Below are positions 4,778 through 5,200 of a stretch of 5,200 bases of DNA, in pieces (position 1 is the first letter of the stretch; every line of letters begins with the position of its first letter). A model generated the notes under the pieces. The model searched no databases. It saw only the letters and a list, made by a program, of their open reading frames with translations, and was not told where the DNA came from. The position numbers and the translations under genes are program-made. The stretch is from Thaumarchaeota archaeon UBA183 (GTDB lineage: Archaea; Thermoproteota; Nitrososphaeria; Nitrososphaerales; UBA183): positions 3,617 to 8,816 of the forward strand of contig DAEE01000023.1 in assembly GCA_002495205.1 (NCBI GenBank), written 5' to 3'.

Positions 4778-5200
4778 TCAAGCGTACCTCGCCAGGGCCT
4801 TGTTGTCCACGCTGAGCGAAGCGAAGACGTCCTTGGACGCCTTGTCGATCATCCCGCGCCCCTTGGATGAGAGGACCCTGCCCTTGGGGGTCTTCGCCAC
4901 CAGATCCGCCTGCTCGAGCTGCTTGAGTATCTTCCTTATCGACGAGCCCCCTGCGTCCCTGTGGTGCTTGGGGTAGTACTTCAGGGCCTTCGAGCCGCCG
5001 TAGGCGCGCTCAAGGTCGCCCAGGCCCACGGGGCCGTGGAGGTACAGCTTGCGCATCAGGGAGGCGGCGCGCGTGAACCACCACTCGGAGTCTGTCGGGG
5101 GCCTCTCAGCATGAGAGCCTGTCTTGACGAACTTGGACCATTCGGGCTGCTCGACGCCGGGCACCTCCTTCATCTGCACCGCTAGGGCGGTAATCAGCTT
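4778..5200 (-). CDS. rps19e: Small-subunit ribosomal protein eS19 (5' end beyond window)
   Basis: eS19 belongs to the head of the archaeal/eukaryotic small ribosomal subunit and is needed for its maturation. The visible 140 residues contain PEWSKFVKTG (19-28), SEWWFTRAASLMRKLYLHGPVG (38-59), YGGSKALKYYPKHH and the winged-helix segment SSIRKILKQLEQADLV, all characteristic. The reading frame stays open to the window edge, and the residues before the in-frame GTG at 5179 (KLITALA) fit the family's first helix. The true start is therefore probably some 10 or more residues upstream, outside the window, and GTG 5179 is not the start. This is the first visible gene of the leftward operon. Confidence 0.95.
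   Translation of the reverse strand, partial: KLITALAVQMKEVPGVEQPEWSKFVKTGSHAERPPTDSEWWFTRAASLMRKLYLHGPVGLGDLERAYGGSKALKYYPKHHRDAGGSSIRKILKQLEQADLVAKTPKGRVLSSKGRGMIDKASKDVFASLSVDNKALARYA

Noticed and set aside
5177..5179. GTG at 5179 as start of eS19
   Set aside because: The frame continues to the window edge with residues that fit the first helix of eS19, so the real start is outside the window.

Overview
The window looks like chromosomal DNA of an archaeon, GC-rich (roughly 60% by eye) and very tightly packed. The archaeal call rests on the run of genes for eS19, a PDCD5-family protein, eL39, eL31, aIF6, prefoldin alpha and FtsY, which bacteria do not have. Frequent TTG starts, TATA-like boxes about 25-30 bp upstream of start codons, and the style of the proteins suggest the TACK side of the archaea, perhaps a relative of Nitrososphaeria (Thaumarchaeota). 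That placement is an inference and needs a tree.

Left part (1-2029): the 5' part of argG (argininosuccinate synthase) runs leftward off the window edge. Across a gap of only about 31 bp, a gene for a protein with C-terminal ACT-type domains is read rightward. A nitrilase-superfamily amidohydrolase gene follows it on the same strand after 39 nt. The argG/ACT gap holds two opposed TATA-like boxes, each placed for a leaderless transcript, so the two promoters appear interleaved and may exclude each other. An ACT (amino-acid-sensing) protein facing an arginine-pathway gene invites, but does not prove, a regulatory link.

Right part (2026-5200): one leftward operon reads eS19 (5' end cut by the window edge), PDCD5-like protein, eL39, eL31, aIF6, prefoldin alpha, ftsY. 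Gaps between genes are 1-9 nt, and several genes carry Shine-Dalgarno sequences embedded in the preceding reading frame. The set joins ribosome structure, 60S-type subunit maturation and anti-association (aIF6), nascent-chain folding (prefoldin) and membrane targeting (FtsY, the SRP receptor). The LX/eL20 (L18a-type) gene that often sits between aIF6 and prefoldin alpha in archaea is absent from this position.

The rightward nitrilase gene and the leftward ftsY end on the same CTAG tetramer, each using its TAG, with no visible terminator. No RNA genes, CRISPR arrays, insertion sequences or attachment sites were seen. No stretch longer than about 40 bp lacks a gene. Most of the window is conserved housekeeping DNA. 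The least explained parts are the ACT protein, the amidohydrolase and the shared promoter region beside argG.
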